Part shown: positions 8,780 through 18,575 of the stretch, piece by piece
How the letters are laid out: every line of letters begins with the position of its first letter
Numbering within the stretch: the first letter of the stretch is position 1
Assembly (NCBI RefSeq): GCF_006782915.1
Contig: NZ_VCNP01000010.1
Span: forward strand, 62,001 to 126,000
DNA from: Streptomyces calvus
GTDB taxonomy: Bacteria > Actinomycetota > Actinomycetes > Streptomycetales > Streptomycetaceae
DNA length: 64,000 nucleotides
Direction: 5' to 3'
Notes under the pieces: model-generated
The model's database searches: none
What the model was told of the DNA's origin: nothing
The model's input: the letters and a program-made list of their open reading frames with translations, nothing else
Position numbers and translations under genes: made by a program

Positions 8780-10687
8780 TCAGGGTGTGTACACCGCCGG
8801 GCGGGGTGGGGTGGGCATGCCGGAGCCGATGAAGAAGCCGGTGTGCGGGGGCTGGTTGTAGCCGGAATTCTGCCAGGCCAGGGACGTGCGGTACAGGCGG
8901 TCGTGCAGGAGCGTGGTGATCCTGCGGTCGGTGTCGTGGGGGGTAGAGTGGATGCGCAGGGCCGTGTTGTCGCTGGTGCGCCAGACGACCTCCTCCCGCC
9001 AGTCGCCGAGGATGTCGCCGGACAGCACCGGGGTGGCCTTGGTGCCGTTGTTGGACGACACGCCCGTGCCGGTCAGCAGGCGGGTGTCGGAGGAGGTGCC
9101 GTACTTGTCGATGCGGGTGCCGTCGAGGAGTTCACGGACCGGGTCCCCGTCCCACCAGGACAGGAAGTTGGCGGAGGACGGCTTGCGGCCCTTGGTGGCG
9201 CCGCCCTCGTCACGGACGGAGGCGTCGGCGGAGGACCACATCTCCGGGCCGGAGTTGCCCGACCAGATGTCCGCCGCGACGCCGCGCCCGTTGTCGCAGC
9301 AGGCGGCGAGCTTCCAGCGGACCGCGCCGTTCGCCGGGTCGAGGTACAGCGCGGCGGGCTGGCCGGTGGACTCGGAGACCTTGTAGTACTCCAGGCCGGC
9401 GGTCGACGGGTCGAGGTCGCCGAGGTGCTGGGCGTCGCCGTGGCCGGTCTTCGCGGTCCACAGGCCGTTGCCGTTGTCGTCGACGGCCATCGAGCCGTAG
9501 ACGATCTCGTCCCGGCCGTCGTTGTCGACGTCCCCGACGGAGAGGCTGTGGGAGCCCTGACCGTCGTAGCCCTTGCCGCTGTTGGTGGAGGAGTTGGTGT
9601 CGAAGGTCCAGCGGCGGGTGAAGGAGCCGTTCCGCCAGTCCCAGGCCGCGATGACCGTGCGGGTGTAGTAGCCGCGGGCCATGATCAGGGAGGGTCGGGT
9701 GCCGTCCAGGTAGGCGGTGCCGGCGAGGAAGCGGTCGACGCGGTTGCCGTAGGAGTCGCCCCAGTTGGAGACGGTGCCGCGGGCCGGCACGTAGTCCACG
9801 GTGCCCATGGCACGGCCCGTGCGGCCGTTGAACATCGTCAGGTACTCGGGGCCGGAGAGGATGTACCCGCCGGAGTTGCGGTGGTCGGCCGACGCGCTGC
9901 CGATGACCGCGCCGGTGCCGTCCCTGGTGCCGTCGGCGGTCTTCATGGCGACCTCGGCCTCGCCGTCGCCGTCGTAGTCGTACACCTGGAACTGCGTGTA
10001 GTGGGCGCCGGAGCGGATGTTGCGGCCCAGGTCGATGCGCCACAGCCGGGTGCCGTCCAGCTTGATGCCGTCGACGATCGTGTTGCCGGTGTACCCGGAC
10101 TGGGAGTTGTCCTTGGCGTTGGTGGGCTGCCACTTGAGGACGAGGTCGAGGGCGCCGTCGCCGTCGAGGTCGCCGACGGAGGCGTCGTTGGCCTCGTAGG
10201 TGTAGGAGACGCCGTCGGGGGTGGTGCCGCCGGCCGGTGGGCTGATCGGTACGTCCTTGTAGCCGCTGCGGAACTGGATCGCGTGGACCGAGTCGCCCTG
10301 CTCCACGCCGTCCACGACCGCGCGGACGGTGTAGTCGGCGTGGGACGGCGCACCGGAGTGGAAGTAGGTGGTGGAGCGGGTGACGGGAGTGGAGTTGACC
10401 TTGGTGCCGGCCCGGTAGACGTTGAAGGCGACGTCGTCCGGGTCGGTGCCGAGCCAGCGCCAGCTCACCAGGTTGCCGGTGCCGGTGTGGACGCTGACCA
10501 CGCCCCGGTCGAGGGCCTCGACCATGTGGGTCTCCCCTGTTCGAGCGGAGTCGAGAACTCGGGGGAGGGCGGCGGCGTCGGCGGACGACGGCGACAGCGC
10601 GGTCGGGCCGGTGCCGGCCAGCGCCGCCGCGACGAGTGCCGCGGGCAGCAGGACACGGCGTCTGCCGTGCCGGTGCGGGTGCTTCAC
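8780..10687 (-). CDS. secreted rhamnogalacturonan lyase, PL11 family
   Basis: 635 residues. A signal peptide (about 1-39) is followed by a PL11 eight-bladed propeller resembling Bacillus YesW/YesX. It cleaves the rhamnose-galacturonate backbone of pectin by beta-elimination. FG-GAP/VCBS-like calcium-binding repeats are obvious (GDLDGDGALDLVLKWQP, VYDYDGDGEAEVAMKTADG, GDVDNDGRDEIVYGS), as is the PL11-typical DVAFNVYRAGTKVN near residue 85. The GTG start ends at 10687, with AGGAGG about 6 bases upstream. No separate CBM is present. It extends this locus from cellulose and xyloglucan to pectin. It lies 35 bases downstream of a methyltransferase on the same strand and may or may not share its transcript. 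Confidence 0.93.
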   Translation of the reverse strand: MKHPHRHGRRRVLLPAALVAAALAGTGPTALSPSSADAAALPRVLDSARTGETHMVEALDRGVVSVHTGTGNLVSWRWLGTDPDDVAFNVYRAGTKVNSTPVTRSTTYFHSGAPSHADYTVRAVVDGVEQGDSVHAIQFRSGYKDVPISPPAGGTTPDGVSYTYEANDASVGDLDGDGALDLVLKWQPTNAKDNSQSGYTGNTIVDGIKLDGTRLWRIDLGRNIRSGAHYTQFQVYDYDGDGEAEVAMKTADGTRDGTGAVIGSASADHRNSGGYILSGPEYLTMFNGRTGRAMGTVDYVPARGTVSNWGDSYGNRVDRFLAGTAYLDGTRPSLIMARGYYTRTVIAAWDWRNGSFTRRWTFDTNSSTNSGKGYDGQGSHSLSVGDVDNDGRDEIVYGSMAVDDNGNGLWTAKTGHGDAQHLGDLDPSTAGLEYYKVSESTGQPAALYLDPANGAVRWKLAACCDNGRGVAADIWSGNSGPEMWSSADASVRDEGGATKGRKPSSANFLSWWDGDPVRELLDGTRIDKYGTSSDTRLLTGTGVSSNNGTKATPVLSGDILGDWREEVVWRTSDNTALRIHSTPHDTDRRITTLLHDRLYRTSLAWQNSGYNQPPHTGFFIGSGMPTPPRPAVYTP

Positions 10688-10722
10688 GGGGGCCTCCTGG
10701 GAGGACGGAAGTGTTCCGCCTC

Positions 10723-11493
10723 TCAGTCGCCGCCGGCGCCCGCCGGGTTGCCGTGCTCCGGTTTCCGGTACGCGCGGAGGCTGAACACGGGGTCGGGGCG
10801 GGGGCGGTCCTGGTCGGGGAGTTCGGCCAGCCGGGCGGCGAACCGCTCCGCGAGGGGTTCACCGGGCGGCAGCGTGACGAACCAGCCGCGCCGCAGGTCC
10901 TCGATGGTGCGCCGGGGACTGCGGCCCTGGCCGTGCCCCCGGAAGCGGGCCCGCCCCGCGGGCAGGAGGCCGTGACCGGCGGCCCACGTCTCGACCTCGG
11001 CGGGGTCGTCCGGCACCGGACTGGGCGGGCGGGCGGCGAGGATCGCGTCGATGTCGCTGCCGACGTTGTGGGAGGCGCCCTTGTGGACGGTGGTGATGTA
11101 GACACCGCCGGGCCGCAGCACGCGGGCGCACTCCGCGACCACGGCCCGCACGTCCTGCGGGCCGGACAGCAGGTGCAGCAGCCACACGCTGACGACGGCG
11201 TCGAAGCGGGCGTCCGCGAAGGGCAACCGGCGGCTGTCGGCGCGGACCACGGCGCCCGGCAGGCGGGCGGCGGCCCGCCGCGTCATCGACGCGGCCCGGT
11301 CGACACCGGTCACCCGCAGACCGGCACGGTCGGTGAACCGCCGGGTCACGATGCCGGTGCCGCAGGCCACGTCCAGCAGGTCCCGCGCCCGCCCCGGTAC
11401 GAGGCTCAGCACGGCGGCCGCGGCGGCCGCGGCCCGGGGTTCACCGCCGCGTAGGGCGTCGTACCGTTCCGCTTCCTCGTCGTAGTCCAGCAC
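10723..11493 (-). CDS. class I SAM-dependent methyltransferase
   Basis: 256 residues. LLDVACGTGIVTRRF (near residue 40) is SAM motif I, VTGVDRAASM motif II, and FDAVVSVWLLHLL with ECARVLRPGGVYITT the later motifs of the UbiE/Methyltransf_11 type. GTG start at 11493 with TGAGGTG just upstream. The gene begins 5 bases after the stop of the pterin dehydratase, so the two are probably co-transcribed. Substrate unknown. The last 60 residues are Arg/Pro-rich. Confidence 0.85.
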   Translation of the reverse strand: MLDYDEEAERYDALRGGEPRAAAAAAAVLSLVPGRARDLLDVACGTGIVTRRFTDRAGLRVTGVDRAASMTRRAAARLPGAVVRADSRRLPFADARFDAVVSVWLLHLLSGPQDVRAVVAECARVLRPGGVYITTVHKGASHNVGSDIDAILAARPPSPVPDDPAEVETWAAGHGLLPAGRARFRGHGQGRSPRRTIEDLRRGWFVTLPPGEPLAERFAARLAELPDQDRPRPDPVFSLRAYRKPEHGNPAGAGGD

Positions 11494-11498
11494 GCACC

Positions 11499-11804
11499 TC
11501 AGTGTGCACCGTGGCCGGGTGCCAGGGCCTCCACCTTTCGGGCCAGCTCGAAGTCCTTCTCGGTGACCGCGCCGCCCGCGCTGTGGGTGTGCACGGCCAG
11601 CGACACGGTGTGGTAGCCGAGGGTGAGGTCGGAGTGGTGGTCGAGCTCCTCCTGCGTCCGGGCGACGTGCACGACCATCGCCGCCGCCGCGAAGTGCGAG
11701 TCGAGCCGGTAGGAGCGGGTGAGGCGGTCCCCGTCGAGGGTCCAGCCCGGCAGCTCGGCCAGCCGGTCCTCGATCTCCTTCTGCGACAGCGGTTCGACGG
11801 ACAT
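11499..11804 (-). CDS. 4a-hydroxytetrahydrobiopterin dehydratase (PCD/DCoH family)
   Basis: 101 residues, typical for the family. Dehydrates 4a-hydroxytetrahydropterin, recycling the cofactor of aromatic amino acid hydroxylases; bacterial homologues also occur without a hydroxylase. The family signature is visible as DHHSDLTLGYHTVSLAVHTH, including the conserved His pair and the second His motif, and WTLDGDRLTRSYRLDSHFAAA. ATG ends at 11804 with GAAGGAG about 9 bases upstream. No aromatic amino acid hydroxylase is visible nearby. It appears to be the first gene of a pair with the methyltransferase. Confidence 0.92.
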   Translation of the reverse strand: MSVEPLSQKEIEDRLAELPGWTLDGDRLTRSYRLDSHFAAAAMVVHVARTQEELDHHSDLTLGYHTVSLAVHTHSAGGAVTEKDFELARKVEALAPGHGAH

Positions 11805-11933
11805 GGGCTGTGCTCCTTCGCCGGTTCGGATCTGCTCCAGGGCCCGTTCACAGGCTGCCACAGATGGCTGCCGCGGACCCGCCGGCCGGCGCCCGGCTCC
11901 CCGGTAGGGCCGTTTCTCGACTACGGTCCTGAC

Positions 11934-12755
11934 ATGACCACTGCACCGTCCGGTACCGCGTCCGCCACCGACGGCGTCGGCCCGCTGCTGCGGGCCTGGC
12001 GGGAGCAGCGACGGGTCAGCCAGCTGGAGCTGGCCCTGCGCGCCGACTCCTCCGCCCGGCACATCAGCTTCATCGAGACGGGCCGGGCCCGGCCCAGCGA
12101 GGAGATGGTGCTGCGGCTGGCCGAGCACCTGGACGTCCCGGTGCGGGAGCGCAACGCGCTGCTGCTGGCCGCCGGTTACGCGCCCCGGTACCCGCACACC
12201 CCGCTGGACGATCCCGCGCTGGACGCGCTGCGGGACGGCATCGAGCGGCTGATCGGCGGCTTCGAGCCGTATCCGGCGCTGGTGGTGGACGCGATGTACG
12301 ACGTGGTCGCCGCCAACCGGGGCGTGATGATGCTGTTCGACGGGGTTCCCGAGTCGCTGCTGGAGCCGCCGCTGAACGCAGTCCGGCTCACCCTGCACCC
12401 GCAGGGGCTGGCGCCGCGGATCCGCAATCTGCGGGAGTGGCGCGGCCATCTGCTGGAGCAGATGGAACGGCAGATCGCGCTGCGCCGCTCGGAGCCGCTG
12501 CGCGCGCTGTACGAGGAGGTCGCGGCGTTCCCGGTGCCGGACACCGGCGAGGGGCGCGTGACGGAACCGGACACGCCGGTCGCGTACTTCGCGCTGCCGA
12601 TGGTGATCGAGCACGAGGGGCGCAGGCTGTCCTTCGTCTCGTCGATCTCCACCTTCAACACGCCGATGGACGTCACCGTCGCCGAGCTGGCCGTGGAGAC
12701 CCTGCTCCCGGCGGACCCGGCGACGGCCAAGTACCTTCACTCCTGGTTGAGCTGA
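11934..12755 (+). CDS. XRE-family transcriptional regulator with MmyB-type ligand-binding domain
   Basis: 273 residues. An N-terminal helix-turn-helix (about 15-75: LLRAWREQRRVSQLELALRA, then HISFIETGRARPSEEMVLRL) precedes the MmyB-like PAS-fold domain (about 100-270: GGFEPYPALVVDAMYDVVAANRG...). MmyB controls methylenomycin synthesis in S. coelicolor; most paralogues are orphan. Members of this family often regulate a divergent neighbour; here the divergent genes are the pterin dehydratase and methyltransferase, a plausible but unproven target. The start at 11934 leaves 129 bp to the dehydratase start. Its 3' end overlaps the convergent membrane-protein gene by 19 bp. Confidence 0.9.
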   Translation: MTTAPSGTASATDGVGPLLRAWREQRRVSQLELALRADSSARHISFIETGRARPSEEMVLRLAEHLDVPVRERNALLLAAGYAPRYPHTPLDDPALDALRDGIERLIGGFEPYPALVVDAMYDVVAANRGVMMLFDGVPESLLEPPLNAVRLTLHPQGLAPRIRNLREWRGHLLEQMERQIALRRSEPLRALYEEVAAFPVPDTGEGRVTEPDTPVAYFALPMVIEHEGRRLSFVSSISTFNTPMDVTVAELAVETLLPADPATAKYLHSWLS

Positions 12756-13162
12756 CGCTCTTTCAGCGCCAGGTGCTGGAGGAGGGCGAAACCGGCCACG
12801 GCCAGTGCCTGGAGGACCGTCCACACGGCGCCCGCCGCGGTGGGCGTCAGCCACAGCGCGAGGGCGGCCAGGCTGACCGCCGTCCAGGCGAGGTTGGCCT
12901 CGACGACGACCCGGACCGCGAGCGTCGGCGGGTGCGGGCGGGCGGCCAGCAGGCCGACGCCGGCCGCGTACACCGCGAGGAACGCGCCGAGCCCGAGCAG
13001 CAGCCCGGAGCCGGCGCCGAACAGCCGCCCGAGCGGACCGGACAGGGCCAGGTAGGCGAGGGCGTTGGCGCCGGTCACCACGGCGTCGAGGGCCAGGAAG
13101 CGGCGCAGCATCCGCTGCGGCTCCACGGTGCGGGCGAACGCGGCAAGCTGGGTCGCGGACAT
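12737..13162 (-). CDS. small four-helix integral membrane protein
   Basis: 141 residues, start MSATQLAAFART at 13162 with GGAGGG upstream; a longer open frame to 13477 has no support. Four hydrophobic helices (about 27-45, 49-70, 80-100, 108-130) are separated by Arg-rich turns (AARPHPPTLAVR). The layout resembles short Streptomyces integral membrane proteins of unknown function. No motif identifies an activity. It is convergent with, and overlaps by 19 bp, the MmyB-type regulator, and is divergent from the DUF5753 regulator across 227 bp. Confidence 0.75.
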   Translation of the reverse strand: MSATQLAAFARTVEPQRMLRRFLALDAVVTGANALAYLALSGPLGRLFGAGSGLLLGLGAFLAVYAAGVGLLAARPHPPTLAVRVVVEANLAWTAVSLAALALWLTPTAAGAVWTVLQALAVAGFALLQHLALKERQLNQE

Positions 13163-13276
13163 GGTGGATCCCTCCGTCGGGTTCGGATTGCGGCGGCCGG
13201 TGCCGGGCCCCGGAGCGGAGTGCGCCGCCCCGGGACCCGGTGCGTTCACGATCCCCCGGGGGCCGCGGCGGGGTCG

Positions 13277-13293
13277 ATTACCAGCGGGGTAAT
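13277..13293. promoter_or_regulatory. operator-like dyad between divergent genes
   Basis: ATTACC (13277-13282) and GGTAAT (13288-13293) are exact reverse complements around a 5-base centre. It sits between the membrane-protein gene (start 13162) and the XRE/DUF5753 gene (start 13390) and stands out as an AT-rich patch. Binding protein unknown. Confidence 0.35.
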
Positions 13294-13389
13294 GACGGCG
13301 GGAACATGGGCGGTTTCCGGCCGCGCGTGAGAGGGTCGGGGGGACATGACAGACTGAGCGCATGCCCGGGCGCGTTGGGGAGGCGTGGC

Positions 13390-14253
13390 GTGAGTGAGCG
13401 GCGGGCCGCACCCACCGTGGGACAAGTGGTCCTGGGAAGGCGGCTGCAGGAACTTCGGGAGGCCGCGGGCCTCTCACGGGAGGAGGCCGCCCGCATCCTG
13501 CGGGTCGCGCCGGCGACCGTGCGGCGGATGGAGACGGCCGAGGTCGCGCTGAAGATCCCGTACGTGCAGATGCTGCTGGCCGCGTACGGGGTGCCCGAGA
13601 GCGAGGCGCTCGCGTTCGTCGACCTCGCCGAGGAGGCGAACCTGCCGGGCTGGTGGCAGCGGTACCACGACGTGCTGCCCGACTGGTTCAGCCTGTACGT
13701 GAGCCTGGAGGGCGCCGCGCGGATCATCCGCTCCTACGAGCCGCACTTCGTGCCGGGACTGCTGCAGACCGAGGACTACGCGCGGGCCGTCCTGGAGGCC
13801 GGGACCATCGGGAACGCCGGGGGCGACGCGGTCGAGCGGCACGTGTCGCTGCGCATGGAGCGTCAGCGGCTGCTGGAGCGCCCCGATCCGCCGCACCTGT
13901 GGGTGCTGATGGAGGAGACGGTGCTGCGGCGCCCGGTGAGCGTCGACGGCCGGGTGATGCGCGACCAGCTCGACAAGCTGCTCGACTGGTCCGCGCAGGA
14001 CCGGATCACACTGCAGATCGCCGAGTTCGCCGACGGGCCGCACCCGGGGACGTACGCGCCGTTCTCGCTGTTCCGGTTCGCCGAGCCGGAGCTGCCGGAC
14101 ATGGTGTTCACCGAGTATCTGACGGGCGCCCTGTACCTGGACTCGCGCCGGGAGGTCTCGGCCCATCTGGAGGTCCTGGACCACATGACGGCGCGGGCGG
14201 CCTCCACGCAGCGCACGCAGAAGCTGCTGCGGGAGTTCCGGGAGCGCTACTGA
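13390..14253 (+). CDS. XRE-family regulator with DUF5753 domain
   Basis: 287 residues. HTH at about 13-70 (LGRRLQELREAAGLSREEAA...VAPATVRRMET), then the actinobacterial DUF5753 domain (about 95-275: IRSYEPHFVPGLLQTEDYAR, then TYAPFSLFRF). The GTG at 13390 has GGGGAGG 6 bases upstream; the longer open frame to 13240 would run through the dyad. Such regulators are normally paired with a small DUF397 protein in WhiJ/AbaA-like systems. No DUF397 gene is present here; the next gene on the same strand encodes a DUF574 methyltransferase. Confidence 0.9.
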   Translation: MSERRAAPTVGQVVLGRRLQELREAAGLSREEAARILRVAPATVRRMETAEVALKIPYVQMLLAAYGVPESEALAFVDLAEEANLPGWWQRYHDVLPDWFSLYVSLEGAARIIRSYEPHFVPGLLQTEDYARAVLEAGTIGNAGGDAVERHVSLRMERQRLLERPDPPHLWVLMEETVLRRPVSVDGRVMRDQLDKLLDWSAQDRITLQIAEFADGPHPGTYAPFSLFRFAEPELPDMVFTEYLTGALYLDSRREVSAHLEVLDHMTARAASTQRTQKLLREFRERY

Positions 14254-14305
14254 GCGGGCGGGAACGCCGGCGCAGCACGTCGAACCGACGAGGAGGGGAC
14301 TGCCC

Positions 14306-15121
14306 ATGACCGATTCCGACATCGCGCCGCCGGCCGTCGACACCGGCCGGCCGCATCCGGCGCGGGTCTACGACTGGTGGCTCGGCGGCAAGGACAACTA
14401 TCCGGTGGACGAGGAACTGGCGCGCAGGATCCTCGCGTCGGACCCCACGGTGCTGCGCGGGGCGCGGGCCAACCGCCGGTTCATGCAGCGGGCGGTGCGC
14501 ACCGTCGCCCGGGAGGGGACGCGCCAGTTCCTCGACATCGGCACGGGCATTCCCACGGAGCCGAACCTGCACCAGGTGGCGCAGGGCGTGGCGGCGGAGT
14601 CCCGGGTGGTCTACGCGGACAACGACCCGATCGTGCTGCGGCACGCGGAGGCGCTGCTGCGCGGCACGGCGGAGGGCAGCACCGCGTACGTGCACGCGGA
14701 CGTGCGGGACGTGGACACGCTGCTCGGCCGGGCGGCCGAGTCGCTGGACCTGGACCGGCCGGTGGCGCTGTCGCTGGTGGCGCTGACCCACTACCTGGAC
14801 GACGACCCGGACGGCGACGACGTGTACGGGCTGCTCCGGCGGTACACGGCCGCGCTCGCCCCGGGCAGTCATCTGATCCTGTCCCAGGTCACCGCGGATC
14901 TGAGCCCGGGGGCCGTCGGTCAGGCGGCGGAGCACTTCCGGCGCGGCGGCACGCCGTTCCACCCGCGGTCGCTGGCCGCGTTCTCCCGTTTCTTCGACGG
15001 GCTGGAGCTGCTGGGCCCGGGCGTCATCCCGGTGCACGGGTGGCGTCCGGACCCGGAGGACGTGGCGGCGCAGGCGGAGGGCATCGTGCCGGTGTACGCG
15101 GGGGTCGCCCGCAAACCGTGA
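14306..15121 (+). CDS. DUF574 / Methyltransf_19 SAM-dependent methyltransferase
   Basis: 271 residues with the family hallmarks PHPARVYDWWLGGKDNYPVD (residues 17-36), FLDIGTGIPTEPNLHQVA (SAM motif I) and VVYADNDPIVLRHAEALL (motif II). This family is greatly expanded in Streptomyces, often beside XRE/DUF5753 regulators, and its substrate is unknown. ATG at 14306 with GGAGGGG upstream. It is 52 bases downstream of the regulator on the same strand, consistent with an operon. Confidence 0.92.
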   Translation: MTDSDIAPPAVDTGRPHPARVYDWWLGGKDNYPVDEELARRILASDPTVLRGARANRRFMQRAVRTVAREGTRQFLDIGTGIPTEPNLHQVAQGVAAESRVVYADNDPIVLRHAEALLRGTAEGSTAYVHADVRDVDTLLGRAAESLDLDRPVALSLVALTHYLDDDPDGDDVYGLLRRYTAALAPGSHLILSQVTADLSPGAVGQAAEHFRRGGTPFHPRSLAAFSRFFDGLELLGPGVIPVHGWRPDPEDVAAQAEGIVPVYAGVARKP

Positions 15122-15142
15122 GCGGCGGGGCCGCGGGGCGGG

Positions 15143-17035
<1,893 letters not shown>

Positions 17036-17081
17036 CGCTGTCCCCTTCCGCAGGGCACCTCTCCGGAATTCCAGCACAAAA

Positions 17082-17125
17082 CTTGAGCGGCCGCTTGTCA
17101 ATAGGTTGAGTGGGTGGTTGTCAAC
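17082..17125 (-). promoter_or_regulatory. two tandem HspR/HAIR-like dyads in the dnaK promoter
   Basis: Read toward dnaK, GTTGACA-N7-ACTCAAC (17125-17105) is followed by ATTGACA-N7-GCTCAAG (17102-17082). Each matches the HAIR consensus CTTGAGT-N7-ACTCAAG at 10 of 14 positions, with 6 of 7 in the right half. The second TTGACA is also a good -35 element, with a weak -10 (TGTGCT) 17 bases on. This suggests HspR-type repression. The distal copy overlaps the last codons of the GDPD gene by 5 bases. Confidence 0.45.
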
Positions 17126-17864
17126 GACGGGGTCGCGGGTCCGTCCCGTCGCGCAGTTCCACGGCGCGCCGGGGCCGGTCGGTGATCAGCACGTCGACGC
17201 GCGGGTCGTCGAGGAAGCCGCGCAGCGCCGCGTCCTCGTTGACGGTCCACACCATGGAGAACAGTCTGTTGCGGGCCGCCTCGCGCAGCACGGTGGCGCG
17301 GGCCAGCCGCCAGTGCACGGCGACTCCGCGGGCGCCGCAGGCGCGCACCCGGCGCATGGGCAGCAGCTCGCCGATCCGCGTCGCCACCAGCCGGCCCCGG
17401 CCGAGGTCACTGCCGTTCCGGCCGAGGGACAGCGCGGTGCGCACGCGCGGGTGGGAGGCAGTGATGGCAGCGACGGAACGGTCCTCCAGGGTGGTGGCGA
17501 CGAATCCGTCCTCGCCGAGCAGGTCGACCGCGAGGTCGATCAACTCCCGCTCGTGGCCCGTCTCCTTCAGGTCCAGATGGCCGAGGACCCGGCCGGCGAT
17601 CAGTTCCATGACCTGCTCCACGGCGGGCACCGGGTACCCGGCGCGCTCGTTCAGCTCCGCGTGGGTGAGCGTGGACAGCGGCGGGCCGGTGTGGCCGACG
17701 CGGGGGTCGTGGTGGACGACGAAGACGCCGTCGGCGGTGCGCCGGACGTCGAACTCGACGTACTCGGCGCCGCAGCGCAGCGCGTCCCGGTAGGCGTCCA
17801 GGGTGGCCGGGGCGGCGCGTTCGGAGCCTCCCTGGTGGGCGGAGACGGCGGGCCGTGACGTCAT
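17121..17864 (-). CDS. glycerophosphodiester phosphodiesterase family protein
   Basis: 247 residues, normal for the GDPD family, which hydrolyses glycerophosphodiesters to glycerol-3-phosphate and an alcohol. Family motifs: [22 protein letters not shown] (N-terminal His region), [23 protein letters not shown] (metal-binding Glu and Asp plus the catalytic HD pair) and GHLDLKE. The usual HRG at the start is HQG here. No signal peptide, so probably cytoplasmic. Transcribed toward dnaK; its 3' end overlaps the distal HspR-like element. Confidence 0.88.
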   Translation of the reverse strand: MTSRPAVSAHQGGSERAAPATLDAYRDALRCGAEYVEFDVRRTADGVFVVHHDPRVGHTGPPLSTLTHAELNERAGYPVPAVEQVMELIAGRVLGHLDLKETGHERELIDLAVDLLGEDGFVATTLEDRSVAAITASHPRVRTALSLGRNGSDLGRGRLVATRIGELLPMRRVRACGARGVAVHWRLARATVLREAARNRLFSMVWTVNEDAALRGFLDDPRVDVLITDRPRRAVELRDGTDPRPRR

Positions 17865-17888
17865 GGGCGGTCACTCCCGGAGGGGTGT

Positions 17889-17922
17889 GCCGCAGGCCGC
17901 CCGGGTCGGGGCGGCCTGCGGC
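17889..17922 (-). terminator. terminator downstream of osmC
   Basis: GCCGCAGGCCGCC (17889-17901) pairs exactly with GGCGGCCTGCGGC (17910-17922), 28 bases beyond the stop of the minus-strand OsmC gene. Confidence 0.75.
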
Positions 17923-17950
17923 TTCTCGGTCCTTCGGTGCGCAGGGCCGG

Positions 17951-18379
17951 TCAGGCCAGCTTCGCCGTCAGGGTGATGTTGGTGGCCTTCAGCGCCTGGC
18001 TGACCGGGCAGTTCACCTTGGCGTCCTCGGCCGCGGCGACGAAACCGGCCTCGTCCAGGCCGGGCACGGTGCCCTCGACGGTGAGGTGGATGCCGGTGAT
18101 GCCCTGGCCCGGCACGAAGGTCACGTCGGCGGAGGTGGTCAGCCTGGTCGGCGGGGTGCCGGCCTTGTCGAGACCGTTGGAGAGGGCCATCGAGAAGCAG
18201 CTGGAGTGGGCGGCGGCGATCAGCTCCTCCGGGCTGGTCCTCCCGTTCGCCTCCTCGGCCCGCGACGCCCAGGTGACCGGCTGCTCGGCGATGGAACCGG
18301 AGGAGTCGAAGGAGACGACCCCGCTCCCCTGGAATAGGTTGCCTTCCCAAACGGTGTGTGCGGAGCGCGTGGCTGCCAT
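17951..18379 (-). CDS. OsmC-family peroxiredoxin (organic hydroperoxide resistance)
   Basis: 142 residues. Thiol-dependent peroxidase that reduces organic hydroperoxides. The two catalytic cysteines are in SPEELIAAAHSSCFSMALS (about residue 61) and AKVNCPVSQAL (about residue 125); the OsmC-type TSPEELIAAAHS is clear. Start MAATRSAHTVWEGNL at 18379 with AAAGGAT upstream; the longer open frame is unsupported. Single gene with its own terminator. The 196-bp region upstream (18380-18575) has GC-rich sequence and a short duplicated GGTGAAC, with no recognisable operator. Confidence 0.93.
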   Translation of the reverse strand: MAATRSAHTVWEGNLFQGSGVVSFDSSGSIAEQPVTWASRAEEANGRTSPEELIAAAHSSCFSMALSNGLDKAGTPPTRLTTSADVTFVPGQGITGIHLTVEGTVPGLDEAGFVAAAEDAKVNCPVSQALKATNITLTAKLA

Positions 18380-18575
18380 GACGCATCCTTTCGAAAAAAG
18401 TCCGGCCGTGTGTCCGGCGGTACCGGCCCGGGAGCCGCTGCCCCCGGGTTCCCGCCCCATACGATCACATCACGGCTCGACGGACCCGGAAGACGGGCCC
18501 CTCCGCGGTGAACGGTGAACGGCGGGCGCGTGTCCGGCGGGTCCCCGCGGGACGGGAGCCGGGCGGCGCCGCGGG

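Noticed and set aside
17630..17660. GGGTAC-type -10 elements inside coding regions (also near 31940 and 44090)
   Set aside because: They lie within genes with no suitable start codon downstream; the hexamer occurs by chance in high-GC DNA.
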